A program made the position numbers and the translations under genes. The notes under the pieces were generated by a model. That model was not told the DNA's origin and did no database searches. It was given only the letters and a program-made list of their open reading frames with translations. DNA of 64,000 nucleotides from Sesamum alatum (Eukaryota > Streptophyta > Magnoliopsida > Lamiales > Pedaliaceae), in contig JACGWO010000002.1 in the NCBI GenBank assembly GCA_034509735.1, positions 47,923,115 through 47,987,114 of the forward strand, read 5' to 3'. Of this stretch, positions 59,201 through 64,000 are shown in pieces (the stretch's first letter is position 1; each line of letters begins with the position of its first letter).

Positions 59201-61162
59201 TAGTGCAATGGGTCCTCTTATCCTTCATGTGATTGGCATTGACTTTGAAAATCCAATGTCTGATTTCTTGTTTGCATGGCCTGATAACCTTTGTTTTAAC
59301 CTTGAAACAGCTCCTCTATGAGACCTGTCTTTGTGTATGGCTCCTCTCGTACTATGAGCCTGCAATTGAGTACTTGGCTACTTCCAGATCCTTGCCACGG
59401 TTGATTGAAGTTGTTAAAGGATCCACAAAGGAAAAAGTAAGTGCTTTTCTATATTATTTGTTGAGATCAACCTATATTAACTTTTTTAAAATGCCTAGAC
59501 AATACATTTTAGTTGCACCAGTGATATACCTCATTAATCTCGTGAATATTTTTTCATCCGCTTGTATTCACTTTACATATTACTGATGTTTGATTATGTG
59601 GGTATTTTTTGAAGTGAACATTCCTCTGAGAATCTTTTCCTATCAACTTATGTAGGTTGTCCGGGTTGTTATCTTGACTCTTAGGAATTTGCTACACAAA
59701 GGGACATTTGCTGCTCAGATGGTAGACCTGGGATTGCCACAGCTTGTTCAGAATTTAAAAGCTCAGGCATGGAGTGACGAGGTGAGAAAATATATTTCTA
59801 GGATTTCGAACCCCTTATATTGGTCACACACTTATTTCCTTGCATAAAAATGAGGTAAAATATTAACAAAATGTTTCTGAAAAGGGTTTATTTTGATTAC
59901 TTATTACAAGCTTGAATGCAGCAAAAGTTGTATCTTCTTTAGGTTTCGACAGGGCCACAGTGCCTGTAAATTCTTTCCTGCCATGAGCAGTTTCGTATGG
60001 GTGGCAATGTCATGCCACAGTCAATATCTCATGGATATGCACATGATATGTCTTGGCAGGAATGGAACGCTGCCAAGATAATGTGTTGGGTACTTGTAAT
60101 ACTTCAGTATTTTACTTTATTATTCTCCTTCAGTTCTTTTTCTCCCTGATTTTCTGGGTGGCCTATTCAATGACAAACTAGCTATAGCTTAGTTGTGGCA
60201 GTTTGAAGCTTTTTCTCAAATTTTCCAGCATATGCGTTATGCTCTGTTTATATGGGATTTCCCCCATATACCAAATCTGTTTATATGGGATTTCACCCAG
60301 ACGCCATATCCTTAAGCTGTTTCTCCTCTCAATCCCTCGACCCGCAAATCCCTCAATGCCTTTGATATCTAACTTTGTGGTTATCATGTCCTTCCACAGG
60401 ATCTGCTGGAAGCTCTGAATCAATTGGAAGAAGGACTGAAAGATAAGATCAAGACACTAAGTTCTTTTGATAAGTATAAGCAGGAAGTCCTCCTTGGACA
60501 TCTCGATTGGTCACCTATGCATAAAGACCCTATATTCTGGCGGGACAACATCACGAACTTTGAAGAACATGATTTCCAGGTATCATTCCGTGTTAATGCT
60601 GACCATGTTAGTTGCGATTCCGACTGCAAGTGTATTTTGGCCAGTTGCTGTTACTGTAGCAATTGCATGTAAAATCTTCATATTCTGTGCATAAATGCGC
60701 TAGGAAATACATGCACAATGAACATACAAAAATTTCGTGTCTGGCTACTGCGTGTCTCGACTTAAGTCATTCTTAACTGTCCCAAACATGCATTTCTCAA
60801 AGAATTCTTGCATTATCCCTTTAGCTGGAAAAAACTGAAATTGGTGAACTCTGTTGATAGACTGATTCTCTTTATCTTTTCACATAGAACTAATAATTCG
60901 ATCCTTGCTACAGATTGTAAGGGTCCTGATCACAATTTTGGACACGTCCAGTGATCCTAGAACACTTGCTGTTGCTTGCTATGATATCTCACAGTTCATT
61001 CAGTACCATCCTGCTGGGCGTATCATCGTGACCAACCTCAAAGCCAAGGAGCGGGTCATGAAATTGATGAACCATGAGAATGCAGAGGTTACTAAAAACG
61101 CTTTGCTCTGCATCCAAAGGCTGCTCCTAGGTGCCAAATACGCAAGCTTTTTGCAGGCTTAA
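56257..61162 (+). CDS. VHA-H: V-type proton ATPase subunit H
   Basis: Exons: 56257-56286, 56578-56703, 57120-57222, 57311-57383, 57588-57653, 57732-57846, 58957-59118, 59311-59436, 59656-59781, 60400-60579, 60914-61162 (1356 nt, 451 aa). The protein begins [19 protein letters not shown], matching the plant family, and has the armadillo-like helical repeats of subunit H (for example [40 protein letters not shown]) through to [17 protein letters not shown] and the C-terminal [13 protein letters not shown]. Subunit H sits in the stalk between V1 and Vo and is needed to couple ATP hydrolysis to proton pumping in vacuolar and trans-Golgi membranes; it also inhibits free V1. An in-frame ATG six bases upstream (56251) would add two residues. 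Intron 4 has a GC donor. The segment in exon 6 ([11 protein letters not shown]) is longer than the Arabidopsis one I remember. Confidence 0.94.
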
Positions 61163-62725
61163 GTATTGTTTGTAGAAATCATCGGTTTTCCAGGTTTAAT
61201 TTATGAGGATTTTCCCAACAAGAACTGCTTGGGTTGTGTGTATTATTACTTAATTATTTCTGATCGGAGCATTGCACATGTGGTGCTTATTTCATCCGGT
61301 GTTCATAATGATCGACGTGTGAACAGTTACTTGTATTTTGCGGTACACCATCCAATAAGTTGGCAGTGTTTGTATCATTATGTTTGGTCTACAATCACCA
61401 ATGTTATTCTTAGGGCCAACATTTGACCTGAATATTTCGAATTTTATTGTTTTAAGGGATTTTTTTTACCCAAATTTGGCTGCATGTTCCATTTATGGGG
61501 TGTGCCACAATCTTTTATTTTTCTGTTGAATTTCACTTTCAGAAATTTTCTTTTCCTCAGGTCCTTTATTGGTAAACTGTATCCCTTTGTTTGGTTTCAT
61601 TTCCCAGGTGTTTTTGAGACACTGGGAAAACAAAATCAAACATAATATTAATCAAAACACCTTTACTAGGTGTTTTGGCACGTTCTCCCATATATACATA
61701 CATCCACCTACAAATAAACAGTTATTATTATATATATATATATATTTATAAAAATATATAAAAGAAACATGATTTGACAATGAATAGTATTTTTTTGTCT
61801 CCTAATATACAACACAATACATATAAAAAAACAAATATTACTATATACATATATAAAAATATATAAAAGAGACATGATTTGACAATGAATAGTGTTTTTT
61901 GTCTCCCAATATATAACATAATACATACAATATATTTTTACACTATTTAAAATTAACTCCAAAAACAAATCCAAACATACACTATATCTCCAACACACAC
62001 TTATTTATCTCTATTTTTCTCTCTATCTCTGCAAATCAAAACAAAACAAAATAAAAACAAAACCAAACACTATGTATGTGTTTGTACCAAGTGGAGGTGC
62101 ATTTGGATTGTATCTTTCAAATACTACTGCATTTTCTGTTCCATTAATACATGCATGTATGTGATGCGTATGCATTAAATGGAAGAAAATGTAATAGAAT
62201 TTGGAACAAAAAATTCAATCCAGTGCAAAGGTGGATTGACCGATCTAGCATGTGAAAACTGCGACAAACGAACACAAACACGAAAAATGGTGGATTGACC
62301 GATCTAGCACAGATTGCGTAGGTGGTGCCACAGAGAATTTCACGCAACTCTTAACATGAAATCCTTTTATATATAACATCAACAGATTAATTAGACTGCA
62401 GAGTTACATACCTTTTGAGTCTCAAACTATGGGTGTTGGCCAATTACAACAAAATAAGTGCATGAAATGTGATGTTACTTGAACAGCAGAAACTTTTCCA
62501 AAGCATCAATAGTCTGGCATGATTTAGTTGCCGGGGTCAACCTAGTCATGTTCTCATGCAATCGCAATCATTGCTGGTATGGACGAACTTTTTCTCTCTG
62601 AACCTAACAGAAGAAAAAAGCGTTCCGCTTATTGATGTGTTTGGGTTCTGACAAAGACAGAGATCGGTGAATAACAATTAAATAGGTGGAAACCTGGAGA
62701 ACGGAAATGCTCACCGTGATGGATG
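61163..62725. other. Convergent spacer between V-ATPase H and HAD hydrolase genes
   Basis: About the first 250-400 bases are probable 3' UTR of the V-ATPase gene. The inverted MITE copy occupies 61583-62074. A repeated phrase TGGATTGACCGATCTAGCA occurs at about 62231 and 62290. 62340-62725 is mixed sequence near the 3' end of the minus-strand gene. No other gene was seen. Confidence 0.55.
61583..62074 (-). mobile_element. MITE copy 2 (family B), inverted relative to copy 1, TAT target duplication
   Basis: On the minus strand it begins CATAGTGTTTGGTTTTG and ends ACCAAACAAAGGG, with the same order of internal words and the same 104-bp tandem duplication as the copy at 54325. TAT lies directly outside both ends (61580-61582 and 62075-62077), so each copy has its own 3-bp duplication and they are independent insertions, not a segmental duplication. 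Confidence 0.78.
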
Positions 62726-64000
62726 TTACCATGTGAATGAGGGAAGCACGTATGTCGGATAAGCCTCATATTTTGCGGCAAGAGAATGAACAGAAGGATC
62801 AGCTGCAGTTTCTCCAAATTTACTGAGTCCAAGTTCGGCTGCATGGATCCCACCGGTAATGAAAGCTGAAGATATTCCGGCTATATTTGCACCTTTTATA
62901 TCATGGTGGAGAGAGTCTCCAACAGCAATACAATCAGCAGCGTCCACGCCAACCATTGACATGGCTGATTTATATATGATCTATTTGTCATCAAAAGGGT
63001 TTTATCAAGGAGTGAAATGGAACACATAATAGTGAAAGCTCGATCATCACCATCCATGTTCCTTTAACAACATTTTTCTCGAAATACTAGTTTTATGTCA
63101 AGCATCCACATGCGAAATCAAATCCCACTATGATAATAGCAATATGCTTATTTCAAACTAGCAAGTTCCCGCCAAATTTAATTCTATAACTTGACTCAGC
63201 AAGTCACATTCTCATATTAGGAAAATCACAAACATTTAAAGAAAAAATTTAAACGTGAAATGAAGGTAAAAGTGGTGAAGAAATCCATGAAGTGATGTAC
63301 AAGACATTTGCAGTTGATAATGACAGGAACCTATGTTACTTCATGAAAACTTTCTAGAAGTCAAATGGGATCATTGATATGTATTTCAATTATCATGCCG
63401 TATGCATACACAGACACACATATATACATATATGCCGACTATTGACTCAGATAAAGCACATAAACTTTTGTCCATCTGCTTTCCTGATAGTTGTCTTCAA
63501 GAAGCCATGACAAGATGTAGCACTGAAATCCTTTTGGATTAATTTTAGGAATTTGTTTTCTTGGTACAAGAAATCACATGCAAGTTAAGGAAAACACCAG
63601 AACATTTAGTAACTGAACCTGCAGCATGCAAATCTGGCAATAACTCAACGCTCCTAAAAGTCAAAAGACAACCATGCAAATCAGCTTATACCATGCATCT
63701 GAAACACCCATACAAAAACTTTCCAGGTCAGTAGAATTACCTCACCGGGCTTGCCCATCCACTTCACTTCCCCGCCAAGCTTTTCATATGTAGCTGCTAA
63801 TGTTCCTGGTATAAAAACAACTCAGAACAACTTCAATGCAATGAAAGTACACAAAGAGGGGGCCTGTCAGTATCTGAAATATTCAATTCAGATTATACAG
63901 GCAATTGAATAGTTTAATCTTTACCAGGCATCACACGTAAGGCTCTAGCCTCAACAGTAACAAAATCTGGATTTGCTACTACCATAGGAATCCTTTTGGC
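62726..64000 (-). CDS. HAD-superfamily (class IIA-type) hydrolase, 3' part only
   Basis: Exons in gene order: from beyond 64000 to 63925, 63805-63741, 62980-62726; the frame is open across both junctions and ends ...TYVLPSFTW. The N-terminal half, including the DxD nucleophile motif I, lies outside the window. Visible are MVVANPDFVT, KWMGKPGE (the HAD motif III region with its lysine) and CIAVGDSLHHDIKGA (motif IV, GDSxxxD, magnesium-binding), followed by AFITGGIHAAELG. This matches plant and bacterial class IIA HAD phosphatases; substrate is unknown. The last intron is 760 bp. The gene is partial because of the window edge, with no sign of damage. Confidence 0.88.

Overview
This is a 64 kb stretch of a plant nuclear genome, almost certainly a eudicot. 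The evidence is the many spliced genes with GT-AG introns, AT-rich introns and intergenic DNA, and plant-specific families (HPCA1-like LRR receptor kinase, P-class PPR protein, plant GCP2, WD40-fused inositol 5-phosphatase, alkenal reductase). Species cannot be fixed from sequence alone. Nothing here looks bacterial, viral or CRISPR-like. I did not find a clearly new multi-gene system; the least routine material is in the transposon layer, two single-base frameshifts, two GC-AG introns and the receptor kinase's cysteine cluster.

Layout. 1-3486: AT-rich intergenic DNA with repeat debris. 3487-12871 (+): WD40 plus inositol polyphosphate 5-phosphatase, FRA3-like, 11 coding exons, 1127 aa. 14054-17114 (+): NADPH-dependent 2-alkenal (double-bond) reductase, 5 exons, 348 aa, with palindromic MITEs in two introns. 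18566-26794 (-): chloroplast acetolactate synthase regulatory (small) subunit, 12 exons, 490 aa, four ACT-type halves in two repeats. 26795-33710: about 7 kb with no gene, containing MITEs, a tRNA-derived SINE and microsatellites. 33711-39374 (-): LRR receptor kinase of the HPCA1/LRR-VIII-1 type, 19 exons, 953 aa. 41232-43726 (+): PPR protein with one internal frameshift. 44656-51288 (-): gamma-tubulin complex component 2, 21 exons, also with one frameshift. 51289-56256: intergenic block with a PIF/Harbinger-like element, a MITE and an LTR remnant. 56257-61162 (+): V-ATPase subunit H, 11 exons, 451 aa. 62726-64000 (-): 3' part of a HAD-type hydrolase gene that runs off the window.

The genes are unrelated housekeeping and signalling functions (phosphoinositide and cell-wall, carbonyl detoxification, branched-chain amino acids, ROS perception, organelle RNA, microtubule nucleation, vacuolar acidification), each with its own promoter. 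Exon models were built by hand. In every complete gene except the two with frameshifts, the summed exon lengths are a multiple of three and each junction restores the family sequence as I remember it. That strongly supports the coordinates, but no alignment was run.
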